Below are positions 1 through 12,004 of a DNA stretch of 64,000 nucleotides, piece by piece; position 1 is the stretch's first letter, and each line of letters begins with the position of its first letter. Origin of the DNA: Euclidia mi (Eukaryota; Arthropoda; Insecta; Lepidoptera; Erebidae); assembly GCA_944739405.2 (NCBI GenBank), contig OX123205.2:36910475-36974474 (forward strand), written 5' to 3'. Under the pieces are notes generated by a model. It made no database searches and had not been told where the DNA came from. It worked only from the letters and a program-made list of their open reading frames with translations. The translations under genes and the position numbers were made by a program.

Positions 1-1965
1 TCTCAACTAAGTTTTCAAATTTTTCCTTGAGTTTGGAAAACATTTTAAGTATATTTGACAACTCTGTAGTAATTTTTCCTTAAAAAGGTTAGTTTAACAA
101 AATTTCCCTTAAAAAGGTTAAAATTTAACTATTTTTCCTTAAAAGGTTAAAATTAAATACAAACCAGATATTTGCTTTCAAAACTAAGTGTTATGTATTT
201 CATCGCGTGTCGTGAATAGTCGTGATTATCTGCAGTGACGTCAGCGACACTAAACATCCCTCAAATGATGTGGCACGCCGACGCCCATATCTGTCGTGTC
301 GCAATGTAATTAAATCGGATGTGACAGACAGATAGACGTTACATTGTATAGTGACATACAAACCTACCTACATATTATATTATGATTAGCTGGGGAAATA
401 GTTTCGCTCGTTAGGAAAAAAGCTAAAGTGCTTTAATGATAGTTCGTCAAATCAAGTCGACCTGAAAAGCGAGTCTTTAGCAATGATATTACAAGAAAGA
501 GGTAGATACGTTACCTACGTAGTAATCAATCCGTGGAAACGGTACACTAACGCACACATTGATAACTCCATATTTATTTTATTTTCGGTTGATAAGATGT
601 GTCAGTTTCACGACGCCGCCTCGCGACTTCACTCACACATATATCAGACTTGCCAACTGGCTTATGTATAGCGTCCTGCTTTTGGTACGCCTATAACGTA
701 TCTACTTCTTTTTACTTTTGTAACATCTTTGGTCTTTAGTAACAAAGGCACGTGTCGAATTGAAATAAATAAAGGACTCCTCCAAAGATTCTTTAAGAGC
801 TTCTGTCTGGCATTGTACTTAGTCGTTATTTTCTAATGAGGCCTTCAACTTTTTGTCTTACGGCACAATTTTGAATATTAAAAAAATGTTCTACTTACGA
901 TACTTTTTCTTTGCTTACTGATTTTGGTGTGCTGCTATCCCTTTTTTTCTTTGTGTGTTTATTTTCTATCTCTGTTCAGCCGTCCTCGTATCAATGTCTA
1001 CTCTCCTTCTAATGCTTCCTCGGTTGTTGTGCCGGCTAACAAATTAAATATCAAAAGCAGGTAATGGTCTATATGTGTTTTGGTTAATTTAAAAAGCGGC
1101 TGACACTTATTGCTGGATATTATGGACAATTTCAGTCGTTGTTTATTTACTGCATATGTGATGGCACATCCGTTGATGGCACAAGTTAAGGTGTGGTCTT
1201 AAAAGTGGTATCCATGTTTAAATTTTGGTGCTATCCCATATGTAAAATGTCACCAATACTTTTAATTTTGGTGGCACCAGAATTTTTGTAGCAATAGTAC
1301 CTACTTTTGGGAATGGGACAGCGTTGAACACAACTCTATCAACTGTCATCAAGAATATTTTTTTTGCATAAATTGAGAGGACCAATCGCAACTATTTGCT
1401 GTTTTTTTTCGATATTATCGTCCAATGGGTAAAAGTTCTATCAATAAGTGTCAATCGTTTTTGGATGATGCACTGCATGTTAGCTTCTTTGCACTTAGTT
1501 TGGTTACAAAATATCCAACTATAGAAAGCTAGCTCAATTCAACACGGAAACAGGCACGAAATTTCGGAATAAATCGCCCGAATGCTATAAATAATTGATA
1601 TTCGACCAATTTCTTTCGAAAATCGAATTCGCCGTTCATTTCTGCTATTGAGCTGGTTATCTGTACGTATAACTAACTAATATGCAGCATGTGTTTGAGA
1701 AATTAATGTTTCTTTATGGCACGGTATAAGTACATGTGTAAAAATATTATCTACATGCGGGCTGCTTGAAAATATTTTGAATATTGTTTGTCGTTTGAAG
1801 TGTTACTTCCGTTGTAATGTTTTTATTTGTTAGGTGTATTGGGTGATTTATAAAAGGTAGTTTAAGAGAATAAAAGTGAGAAAGGTGTGGTGGTGGCTTC
1901 CACAAAAACAAAAAGGAATTCAAAGGTTATGGTCGCTGTAACCATTAAGCGTTTTAAATAAATAA
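1..1965. other. No gene recognised
   Basis: AT-rich. Only a short tandem repeat of TTTTTCCTTAAAAAGGTTA near 60-155 stands out. Short open frames have no recognisable content. Confidence 0.6.
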
Positions 1966-2371
1966 GGGTCGGCACATATCTGACGGTAGATGCGTCGAAC
2001 GTATCTTCGGTCTGAGTCGGTACACATCTGACGGAAAATGCGTCGAGCGTATCTACGTCGGTCACGTCTATTCCGTCAAATAAGAATCCTGCTCCATTAC
2101 GCGTCTAGTCAGTTTCTGCGTTTAGCAACTACAGTGCGGTTGCTTTGTATGACATTTAATTTTAAAACGTCGCCCAACGCGTCAGTCAAAATTCACGTGG
2201 TGCGTGGTGCGCGCGACGTTGACCGATAATGCGCTGATGCAAACGGAACAGACGCTGTACGCTCGACGTACTAACGGATCATCGGTCAGGTGTGAGAGGT
2301 TGAATGTTTTTCTATATATGTGTATGTTTTGGCGTTACGCGACGCATCTTCCGTCAGATATATACCGACCC
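1966..2371. mobile_element. PIF/Harbinger-like MITE, 406 bp, TAA target duplication
   Basis: Ends GGGTCGGCACATATCTGACG and, inverted, GGGTCGGTATATATCTGACG are flanked by TAA on both sides. Inside, the terminal segment is repeated in tandem at about 48-50 bp spacing (CATATCTGACGG near 1976 and ACATCTGACGG near 2025). It contains no gene. Confidence 0.8.
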
Positions 2372-2806
2372 TAAGGGAACGGTTTTTAAATTTTCCCGTT
2401 ATTAATCAATAATTTTGTGACAGATTTTTAACAAACAAATTACATTTTCGGCCGCTTCACTTTTGATATAGCAGTTTTTAGCAGATAAATATATCAAAGT
2501 GAAGTGATTATAGAATAACATACTTATTCTAATAGATATAGAGAGTTTATGGACCCACAGCGTGCACTATAGACTTTTCGCAGTAGGTAATATGCGTATT
2601 ATATTGTTGACTGTCGCTTGCTCTGTGCATCATTAAAACGTTAAGCCGGTCAAGTAGTCTCTGGAAGTCGAAGTTACAAATGGTCTAGGCTACGGAGAGT
2701 GTCTACCTTAGGCTACACTGGATTATAAAAAAATATAAACTATAAAGGTAGAATACAAAATCGGCGTTTGGTAAGCACTGAAAATCTTTTCGACCCCAAT
2801 AAAGAT

Positions 2807-3017
2807 CATCATCATCATCAGCCCTTTATATTGTCCCACTGCTGGGCACGGGCCTCTTCTCACTATGAGAAGGGTAAGGCCATAGTCCACCACGCTGCCC
2901 AAGTGCGGGTTGGCAGACTTACCATGTCTTTCGAGAACATTGGTGCGTGCCGTGGATTCGAACCCGAGACCCTCTGCGTAACAGTCTGTCGGTCTCTCCA
3001 CTCAGCTATCGCTGCCT
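2807..3017 (+). repeat. RTE-tail-like repeat joined to an inverted tRNA-like SINE head
   Basis: (ATC)n and CACTGCTGGGCACGGGCCTC to CATGTCTTTCGAGAACAT form one repeat, also seen at 30842-30990. The part from 2941 (CGTGCCGTGGATTCGAACCC to CAGCTATCGCTGCC) is a SINE-A head in reverse. Confidence 0.65.
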
Positions 3018-3213
3018 AATAAATGTCCCAATAAAGATAGAGTTGGGAAATCCCCTTGGGTTGCGGTGGTTAGTCGACAGTCACTCTGTGTAGAAGCTTA
3101 CATTTTTACACTAGAAAGCTGATCTCGAGCCCAAAAGCCATCACCTTGGTTGCAACTGCGATACTGATAGCATAGGTAATGAATTATAGAAACTCATCTT
3201 CATATTGAAATTT

Positions 3214-4140
3214 CAATCAATCAGTCAGCCTATTGCAGTCCACTGCTGGACATAGGCCTCTCCCAACATGCGCCACAGTGACCGATACTCTGCCTTCCGC
3301 ATCCAGCCCGCCCCAGACACCTTTTTAGGTCGTCGGACCATCTAGTTCGGGGGCGTCCTACTCTTCGTTTGCCGAAACGTGGTCTCCACTCTAAGACTCC
3401 TGCTCCATCGGTTGGTCCTTCGGCAGACGTGGCCAGCCCATTGCCACTTCAGCCTGCTTATACGGCGAGCTATGTCGGTAACACCAGTTCTCTTCCGGAT
3501 GACCTCGTTGCGAATTCTGTCCTTTAGAGAGACTCCAAGCATAGCTCGTTTCATGGCACGCTGAGCGACTTTGAATCTATGGACTAGCCCGGCCGTGAGT
3601 GTCCAGATTTCGGCACCGTACGTCATTACTGGTAGGACGCATTGGTCGAAGACTTTTGTCTTGAGGCTTTGCGGAATAGGTGACGAGAAGACCCGGCGTA
3701 GCTTACCAAATGCTGCCCATCCCAACTGAATCCTCCTCTCGATTTCCTTCTCGAAACTGTGTCTACCCAACTGTAATATTTGCCCTAGGTAGACATACTG
3801 TTGCACAACTTCGAGCAAGGAACTGTCAATGCAGATCGGTCTCGACACGACGTGTTCATTAAACATGACCTTCGTTTTATCCAGGTTCATGCCGAGACCA
3901 ATCCGGCGGGAGACTTCATTAAGGTCGTACAGCATTCTGCTAAGCTCCTCCGACGTCTCTGCAGCTATTAGGACGATGTCGTCAGCAAACCGAAGGTGTG
4001 AGATGTACTCGTCGTTGATATTAATTCCCCGTTCAGTCCAGTTCAGGGTCTTGAAGACATCCTCAAGTGTGTTGGTGAACAGCTTGGGAGATATTATATC
4101 CCTTGGCGGACTCCCCTACACAACTCTATGGTGTTTGTCC
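3214..4140 (-). pseudogene. RTE-type non-LTR retrotransposon, 5'-truncated RT 3' part
   Basis: On the minus strand the frame from about 4130 to 3342 reads RDIISPKLF, then LRFADDIVLIA (the RT active-site motif FADD near 3977-3988), then GLGMNLDKTKVMFN, YVYLGQILQL and the C-terminal RLKWQWAGHVCRR. A frameshift near 3400 moves the rest to another frame, which ends WRMLGEAYVQQWTAIG and a stop near 3225, the usual RTE terminus. The 3' tail is TGATTGATTGA. The expected GVRQGD motif is degraded (GSPPRD). The 5' part with the endonuclease is missing, so this is a dead copy. Confidence 0.85.
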
Positions 4141-4414
4141 TTCTGTCTTGGATCTGAACGGTCATGGTCGCGGTTTCATACAAATTTATCTAACGTTTAA
4201 TCTACTTACGATCGATCGACTTTTCAGCCATTGTTATAAAACATCCGTGGGTAGAATTGGATTAAAAGATAACATGATATATATTCGTCAACAGATAACG
4301 AATAAGCAAATTAATGGAGTTAGTCATAATACAGGCAGCTGTCCTAGTATTAACATCGGCAATTTTCAAATCGGACCATTACTTCCTGAGATAAGCGCAT
4401 TCACACAAATATAC

Positions 4415-4622
4415 TATAAGACCTAGGCGGACGTTCTCTGACCAGATTGGAGACATTCTAAAAAAGGACAGTTCAGAAGTACCCTTAACAGAAGAGCATG
4501 AATGAGAAACTTGATGAGAGTGAATGAAGCAAGAGAGGTATGTCAGGATCGTTGCAAATGCCGTTCCGTAGTCTCTGCCTACCCCTCCGGGAAACAGGCA
4601 TGAGTCTATGTATGTATGTAAA
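4415..4622 (+). repeat. LINE 3' end (same family) with GTATGTATG tail
   Basis: ACGTTCTCTGACCAGATTGGAG matches the copy at 7019. It ends CTCTGCCTACCCCTCCGGGAAACAGG...GAGTCTATGTATGTATGTA. It is frame-broken. Confidence 0.65.
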
Positions 4623-4636
4623 CAAATATACTAATT

Positions 4637-4972
4637 AATGCAGAGGGTATCGGGTCCAAATCCACGGTGCGCATCAGTGTCATTTCGGCGTTATGTGCGT
4701 AATTGAATCGTAGATAATCGTTTGCCCCGGCGTGTCTCGGAGAGCACGTTATTAAGCTGTAGGCCCTGGCTGTCATGAAGGTCTTGGCAGTCATCATAGG
4801 GAGTCGAACCTCTGAATAAACTGACACTGGTAAACCATGGAATATCGCAATTCCTTTGCGTTGCGAAGGTCAGACACGCAGTCGCGCTGTGGAAAAGCTT
4901 ATATTCAGTCAAAGCTGTTTAGACTAGTAAGCGGACGCCGGATTGCACCTGGGATAAAGCTAGGAGAATGAT
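4637..4972 (+). mobile_element. SINE-A copy, head-truncated
   Basis: It starts within the tRNA-like part (GCAGAGGGTATCGGGTCC) and ends AAAGCTAGGAGAATGAT. It directly follows the LINE tail at 4622. Confidence 0.7.
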
Positions 4973-5792
4973 AAGTCACAACATTTATTTGTTTGTTTGT
5001 TTATTCAGCTTTCACGTCGCAACGAAGCGATGGTTTGGTAAGATTGTTGTGAGGCAGTAGGTTACGGCTATAGAGTGACATCAGCCAGTTTTATAACCAC
5101 GATACCACCCTCGGGTGAAGTCTAATCATTTTTATATTTGTCGCAGTCCTACGTAGATGTTAATAATGGTTACCACTCCTGATTGTCCTTTATAAACATG
5201 GTATCCATCATACAATGATCCATTCAAATCGCGTCAGTAGTTTTTGAGAGAAGTATAAATCAAACAGTTCGGCACTGGACCAGTTTGAAAAAACATCCCT
5301 TGGCTCGCTCATAGAGTCGAGGCACACTAGAAACTGGTTTTGTATACGAGTGTCAATGTGCGTGTAAAGTAGCACTGGAAGTGACGATGTTTTGCTGAGC
5401 GATTCTCGCCCTTATGGTGGTCTAGCGGGAAGTTGTTCGACTGTACACGTAATACTTACGTGTCGCCGTGTCTCATTTATTTACGTAGCAAAAACTGTAC
5501 CCGTTCAACTAGTCACAATTCCGCTTGTTTTCAATCGCATGTGCCCAAACACATGTCATTAAGGACAACAGCGGTCGATAATTTGTCCGGCTCACTGCAT
5601 TCTGTGACATGCTATCATTTATTCGGATTATCTTTTATATAAAACACTGATATGAATTTGTGGCTGGACACGGGTTTATGCGCCTACTGATTAGAGCACT
5701 GATTGAATTTATAAACATAATAACACGTTAAAGAAAGTCACGGTTTTTAATATCATAGGAAAGACATGCAGTAGTATTCGCAAGTGTATAAT

Positions 5793-6197
5793 TTTTGCCG
5801 TGTGGTTGACGGCATAGAATACAAGTGTCACCACCCCTTATCTTCCCGTGGGTGTCGTAAGAGGCGACTAAGGGATAACACGATTCAAATACCATCTTTG
5901 CGTAGAGACGGCAAACTCGACATCAAACCCTATACGGCTGCCTCGTTGGTCTCGCGGCATAAATGTGCGCGTGGGATCGGTCTCGGGTTCGATTCCTGGG
6001 TCGGGCAGTGTTATTGGGTTTTTCTGACACGAAATTCTCAGTAGCAGCACGGAGTCTGGAAATGTACCTGGTACGGCAATAGGCTCGCCACTTATTACGT
6101 GGGACTAAAGTATATCTGGCGAAAAGTGGGTGTAGAAATACACCCCTGCCTACCCCTTCGGGGATAAAAGGCGTGACGATATGTATGTGTATGTATA
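5793..6197 (+). mobile_element. Composite repeat plus SINE-B
   Basis: It has the same order as at 11871-12275: a GTGTGGTTGACGGCATAGAA segment, then a GCCTCGTTGGTCTCGCGGC SINE head and the CTACCCCTTCGGGG tail with GTATGTGTATGTA. Box B has lost several bases (GGTCTCGGGTTCGATTCC). Confidence 0.75.
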
Positions 6198-6995
6198 ATA
6201 CCAGACCTGTATAAACTGAAGCACTGCGGGGCACGAGCCTCTCATCACTATAAAAAGAATAAGGCCATAGTCCACCAGTAAATTTCTGAGCTCTTTGCCG
6301 TTCCCTTGAGAATTTCGTGGCATCCCTCCTCAGTGCAGTTTCTTGCGCCTAGTAGTTTCGGCTGTGCGGTGTTTGTCAGCCAGACAGTACTTATCTAACG
6401 CAAGAATTTTATATAAGTACAACTTAGTGGTACGTGCCAGCTTCGCACGGGTGATCCTTAACATTTTCTAGAAATAAATATAGCCTATGTCACTCAGGGA
6501 TAATGTCGCATTATAGTGGTGCAAGAATTTTTAAAATCGGTCTAATACTTTTTTAGTTTTTTCGTTACAAACATACAAAAATACAAATCTTTCATCTTTA
6601 TTATATTATTAGTATAGTCATTCAATATTCTATTGCATTATAATCATTGCATATTCTGTTAAAATCTATACAGAGAAGCTTATGTGGTGATAGTACGGAT
6701 CTATATCGTTATAAAAAAATCTGATTGAAAATATAAAGCAGTTTTTTATGACTTTTATCTTTATTTGTTACCGGTTTAGAAAGATAATTATCTTTCGGAA
6801 TCCAGTTTTAAGTATGCCTGATAACGATACGTTCGGGCATAAAACTGTAATCCGAAAGATAGGTAGTAAATATAGATAAAAATAATTAATTGTAGTGTCA
6901 CCATGCTTCTGGCATTTTAGCTAATTTAAACAAATAATTTCCTCTATTTTATCGAAAGACTGACAAAGAAGATATATAAGGCAAGTGTGAATGGT

Positions 6996-7205
6996 ACAGG
7001 ACGAAGGGGAAGACCTAGACGGACGTTCTCTGACCAGACTGGAGACATCCTAAAAACAGGACAGGTTAGAAGTACCCTGAACAGAAGAGCATGCATGAGA
7101 AACTTGATGGGAGTGAATGAAGCAAGAGAGGTATGTCAGGATCGTTGAAAATGGCGTTCCGTAGTCTCTGCCTACCACTCCGGGAAACAGGCGTGAGTCT
7201 ATGCA
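6996..7205 (+). repeat. LINE 3' end (same family as at 8500)
   Basis: Translation gives RRGRPRRTFSDQTGDILK, then RRACMRNLMGVNEAREVCQDR, followed by a stop and KWRSVVSAY. It ends in CTGCCTACCACTCCGGGAAACAGGCGTGAGTC. Only the 3' 200 bp is present. Confidence 0.65.
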
Positions 7206-7393
7206 CATAGTGTTATCGCTATCGAAAAGTCAGCGTGACGGCGACGACGTGACGTGACGCCGCGTCATGATTTCGAACCTGACCGCAGACGATAGCACGG
7301 CAGCACCGTATTCCTATACTTACTTTCTCAGTGATCTATGAGACAAGATGTCTGATGTCTTTTAGAACGTCATTGGCAATACTATGCAAAGAG

Positions 7394-7650
7394 CTCAGAT
7401 ATTTATATAGAGGCGCATTTCATATGGGCGCTTTGAAGACAAACTTTCTGCGACTCAAATTGCCTCTTGGCGGCATTCGTGCTGCGGCAGCTGTCTCTCT
7501 CTCCTCCAGTGTATCTTAACTACGAGAGCGAGAGAAAACGACGCCAGCGCCGCCGAGGGCGCCAACTACGAACTAAACTGGAGACAGTCTCCACTTGGAA
7601 TCTGCCCACGAAATCCTTAAGAACTGCACTTCTATGTAAATCTGATGTGT
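7394..7650 (+). mobile_element. MITE family M1 copy (ATTTACATAGAGGCGC ends)
   Basis: It starts ATTTATATAGAGGCGCATTT and ends GCACTTCTATGTAAATCTG, an inverted pair. The GC-rich body includes GACGCCAGCGCCGCC-like words. Further copies are at 54314, 59619, 61937 and, inverted, 62570. Confidence 0.75.
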
Positions 7651-8499
7651 GGTCGGGTAATATTAATGTGCGCGCGGCAGACGACGTTTCGTTCGCTGCG
7701 AAATGTATTTGATATAAATACATAGAAACCAGTAGTGTCGGGGCGACAGGTCGAGTGCAGTTGCGGTGTGTGGTCGGCTACGAACTCGTACTTTTAGATC
7801 CAATACTCTCTGTACGGCAGTCTGTTGCCATTGTTACCAACCTATCTCCTTGAGGCTTGAGATCATCATCGTCCTCCTAGCGTTATCTCAGTTTAACCCC
7901 AGGGTCCGCTTACTAGTCCACCAGCCGGATGTGATTGAATATTAGCTTTTCCACAGAGCGACTGCCTGTCTGACCTCCGCAAAGACTGCAAACCCAAATG
8001 AAATGAAATGAAATTTTATTTGCGTAAAATGTCAGTACATATAGATGGAATACAATTCAAATTTGAGTCCTTAGACATTTTGTCATTTAAGACATGCAAA
8101 ATTACTATAGAAATAACAATAATATTATATATATAGGAGTAAAACTGTTAGGTTGTATTGATTACATCATTTGAACAATTCTGGTAATGAATAAAATGAT
8201 CTTTCTATTAGCCATATTTTAAGTTTTTAACAGAAGATGTGAAATGGCATATTTTTTATATCTTCAGGTAAGGCATTATAGATACGCCCACAAATTGCAG
8301 TACAATTTTTAGATACAGTGTTGTTCTAGGAACTTTAGGTAACACTATTCTGTCTGGATTGCCAATGGGATAGCAATATAAATATAACATGATTTACGCA
8401 CATAAATCCGATAGAATTAGCGGTTGTGTTATCGAACCGAATACCCTCTGTATCTCTCTATCTATTCGTGTCACTACCAGGCTATCGTTGCCTTGGTTG

Positions 8500-9106
8500 A
8501 AGATGTTCAGTAAAATGCGAATGTAGTCTCATTGGTTTGGACATTTGGATCGGATGAATGAAAGAAGTATTATACGAAAGAAGTGTATCATGTGAGAATG
8601 AATGGTAATGTCGGTAGGGGACGCCCAAGACGGACGTACGCCGACCAAATAGATGACGTACTAAAAAAATTGGGCAAGTGCGAGTCGGACTCGCGCACGA
8701 AGGGTTCCGTACCATCATCTATAAAAGAAAATCACGTTTGTTGTATATATACTTAAATATTTTTTAAGTTTCTACTTGTTTATTAAGATCGAGTAACAAA
8801 TTGCTTAAAAATTACGTTTGTTGTATGGGAGCCCCCCTTTATTATTTACTTTTTTTAATTTAATTATTTATTTATTAAAGGTAATATACAACTACATATT
8901 CCGTGAAAATTTTAAGCGTCTACCTGTTACCGTTAGTAATTTTGAGCAAAAATACGAAAAAGAAACACGTTTATTGTATGGGACCCCCCCCTTAATATTT
9001 TAATTTTTTTAATTTTTAGTATTTGTTGTTATAGCGGCAACCGAAATACATAATTTGTGAAAATTTCAGCTTTCTAGCTATCACGGTTTATGAGATACAG
9101 CCTGGT

Positions 9107-9150
<44 letters not shown>

Positions 9151-9355
9151 GCGGAGGCTTAGTAATAGGGTTCCGATTTTTACCTTTTAGGTACGGAACC
9201 CTAAAAAGGGCCAAATTAAAAGTACCCATAACCGGCGAGCATGTATGATGAGGTTAATGAATCTCGAGGAAGCGAAAAAGGTGTGTTTGAAGCGGAGCAT
9301 TTGGCGTTCCATAGTATCTGCCTACCCCAATGGGAGACAGGCGTGACGATAGATA
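8500..9355 (+). repeat. LINE 3' end, split by the (GACA)n repeat
   Basis: Before the insert it reads as an RTE-like C-terminus (WFGHLDRMNE, then RPRRTYADQIDDVLKK across frameshifts). After it comes NRRACMMRLMNLEEAKKVCLKRSIWRSIVSAY in part. The 3' end is CTGCCTACCCCAATGGGAGACAGG and (GATA)n. Confidence 0.65.
8668..9200 (+). mobile_element. Microsatellite-linked repeat ((GACA)n, GGGTTCCGTAC ends), nested in a LINE tail
   Basis: It starts TTGGGCAAGTGCGAGTCGGA, has AGGGTTCCGTACC near the left, a (GACA)n tract at about 9107-9150, and the inverse GGTACGGAACCCT at the right. CTAAAAA flanks both sides. The LINE 3' end resumes directly after it. Confidence 0.75.
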
Positions 9356-9519
9356 GATAGATAGTCTCATCGTTATGACATCATTCTTAACAAGTGGCAG
9401 TTGATTTCATTAACTAGATCACACAGCAGACGTAGCTCACGACTAGTTGTTATATTAGTTAACAAGAATACCGTGTTCTTGTCTAATAGTCGTGAGATCT
9501 GTGAATGTATGTATTACTA

Positions 9520-11680
9520 GCTTTCGCCCGCGGCTTCGCCCGCATGAAATTTTAATAAAGTGTTGCCTTTGTACTTCCCCAGGTTTCAGACTATCCATTT
9601 CAAATTTCATCACAAACGGATCTGCACATTAGCCGTGTAGCATACATATAAACAGATAATACTTAACATTACTTTTGTTTTCATAGTCGTTAAACTTCAG
9701 GTAAATATTATGTAGGTATATTATTTAAGTTATTGAAGAGCTTATGTATCTACTGAATAGAATAGCAGCAAAAATAAAAACTGAAAGCATTACCACAAAG
9801 TACATAATCAAACCGCCCCTCCGCCCTGTGCCGCTGCGTTTAAGCGCGCCAAGCGCCAACTCATAGTAAGCGCTTTTAATGCCGCTGCGCTTAGGTCAAT
9901 TATATCGTTATAACTTTTAAACTATTCGTCCAAACGTACCCACTGTAAAGACAAAGTTCATCTACATTAAATACCGAAGGCAATAAATCTATCAATTTTG
10001 AAAACAATTTGATAACTACTCTAGAATGAGCATAGTAAAAAAACATATTTTATTATGTTATACTGTTTTATTACAATAAAAATTATGTAGTTAGGTTATG
10101 TACCAAAAGCTAAAAAGTAATTCGGTAAGTCCTAGCTTCCAGATCGCACCAAACTTCTCACCAATCTGGGTGTATTGATCAGACAAATATAAAACCGTTG
10201 GGCAAGTGAAATTTCTATCAGAATGTTTATTCTGGATATGCTACGTCCAAAATTAAAATAAATGTTTTTTTTAGTTTATTTTATTTTCAAGTTTTTAGTT
10301 TTGTTGTTAGTTGATACTTCTCATTCTATTTTCATAGTGAGCCCTTTTCTACCAATCAAACCCTGTCATTCGATATCCATATTGAGGTATTTGAGGCAAA
10401 TAGGTAATCCACCATTTTGTGGCAGCGGCCATCTTGGATTTTTCATAGTGAGCTCTATTCTACTAATCAAGCCCTTTCATTTGATACCCATATTAAGGTT
10501 TTTATGGCAAATATGTAATCAGCCATTTTGCTACGACAGCCATCTTGGATTTTTCTTAGTGAGCTTTATTCTACAAATCAAGCCCATTCTTTTGATACCC
10601 ATATTTAGATATTTCTGATAAATAAGTAAGTAATCCGCCATTTTGTGGCGGTAGCCATCTTGGTTTTTTTTATAGTGAGGTCTTTTCTACCAATCAAGCC
10701 CTTTCATTTGATACCCATATTGAGATATTTCTGAAAAATAAGTAATCCGCCATTTAGTGGCGGTAGCCATCTTGTTTTTTTATAGTGAGATCTATTCTAC
10801 CAATCAAGCCTTTTCATTTGATACCCATATTGAGGTATTTGTGGAAAATATGTAATCAGTCATTTTGTGGAGGCAGCCATCTTGGATTTTTCATAATGAG
10901 CCTTATTCTACTAATCAAGCCCTTTCATTTGATACCCATATTGAGGTATTTGTGGAAAATAAGTGATCCGCCATTTTGTGGCGGCGGACATCTTCGATTT
11001 TTCGTAGTGAGGTATATTCTACCAATGAAGCCCTTTCATTTGATACCCATATTGAGGTATTTGTGGAAAATATGTAATCAGCAATTTTATGGCGGCAGCC
11101 ATCTTAGATTTTTCATAGTGAGCCTATTCTACCAGTCAAGCCATTTCATTCGATGCCCATATTGAGGTATTTGTGGCAAATATGTAATACGCCAGTTTGC
11201 GGCGACAGCCATCTTGGATTTTTTATAGTGAGCTCTATTCTACGAATCAAGCCCTGTCATTTGATACCCGTATTGAGGTATTTGTGGAAAATAAGTAATC
11301 CGCCATTTTGTGACGGCGGCCATCTTGAATTTTCATATTGAACTTTTTATGATAAACAATTTCACCCTACATTATCTTCAAGTAACTTTAACGGTTTAGG
11401 CAATGCACGCGAAGACAGCTTTCGGAGCTCAGGATTTTTCCCGACTTAGTTGATAATGTTCCTTATATTATGGCAACATTATACAAAATCTTTATAAATT
11501 GTAGCCTATGTGTTATTCTGATGTATAAAGTATATCACTGTAAAGTTTCATCCAAATCCGTTCAGTAGTTTTTGCGTGAAAGAGTAACAAACATCCATAC
11601 ATCCATCCATCCATCCATCCATCTATGCATACATCTTCACAAACTTTCACATTTATAATATTAGTAGGATTGGGGTTTTC
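9520..11680 (+). repeat. Composite 2.1-kb repeat with CTTCGCCCGC start and TTATAATATTAGTAGGAT end
   Basis: The left edge ACTAGCTTTCGCCCGCGGCT and the right edge TTTATAATATTAGTAGGAT are typical borders of a common lepidopteran interspersed repeat. (CATC)n lies near 11590-11625. The 111-bp tandem array fills its middle. I cannot place it in a superfamily with certainty. Confidence 0.55.
10325..11340 (+). repeat. Tandem array, nine units of about 111 bp, dense in GCCAT
   Basis: The word GCCATCTTGG (or a near variant) recurs at about 10428, 10539, 10654, 10766, 10876, 10987, 11098, 11208 and 11319, i.e. every 110-115 bp. Each unit also has CCGCCATTTTGTGG about 20 bp upstream, plus CAAGCCCTTTCATTTGATAC. 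The period of 111 is a multiple of three, which leaves long open frames (10262-10618, 10785-11165) that are not genes. Confidence 0.92.
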
Positions 11681-12004
11681 CTGTTGGAATATTCCTAATC
11701 GCACTATGAAGCTTGGGAATTAATAATTAACGTAAATCGCGATGATATTGGACTCTATGCGTATAAATCCTGTAATCTTATAAAATTTACAGTTATCGCT
11801 GGCTAAAGGGTGAAATAAAAACGTTGCGAGGAAACCTGCGTCCCAAGAGTCCTTCATAATTGCCATATAAACGTGTGGTTGACGGCATAGAATACAAGTG
11901 TCACCACCCCCTATCTTCCCGTGGGTGTCGTAAGAGGCGACTAAGGGATAACACGATGCAAATACCATCTTAGCATAGAGACGGAAAACTCGACATCAAA
12001 CCCT

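Noticed and set aside
3379..4200. Plus-strand frames across the RTE fragment
   Set aside because: They are antisense shadows of the reverse transcriptase on the minus strand.
9107..9150. CRISPR-like regular repeats ((GACA)n; also (GTCT)n at 27905)
   Set aside because: These are simple microsatellites without spacers, in a eukaryotic genome.
10262..11165. Two long hydrophobic open frames
   Set aside because: They are translations of the 111-bp tandem array, whose period is a multiple of three; no start context or homology supports a gene.
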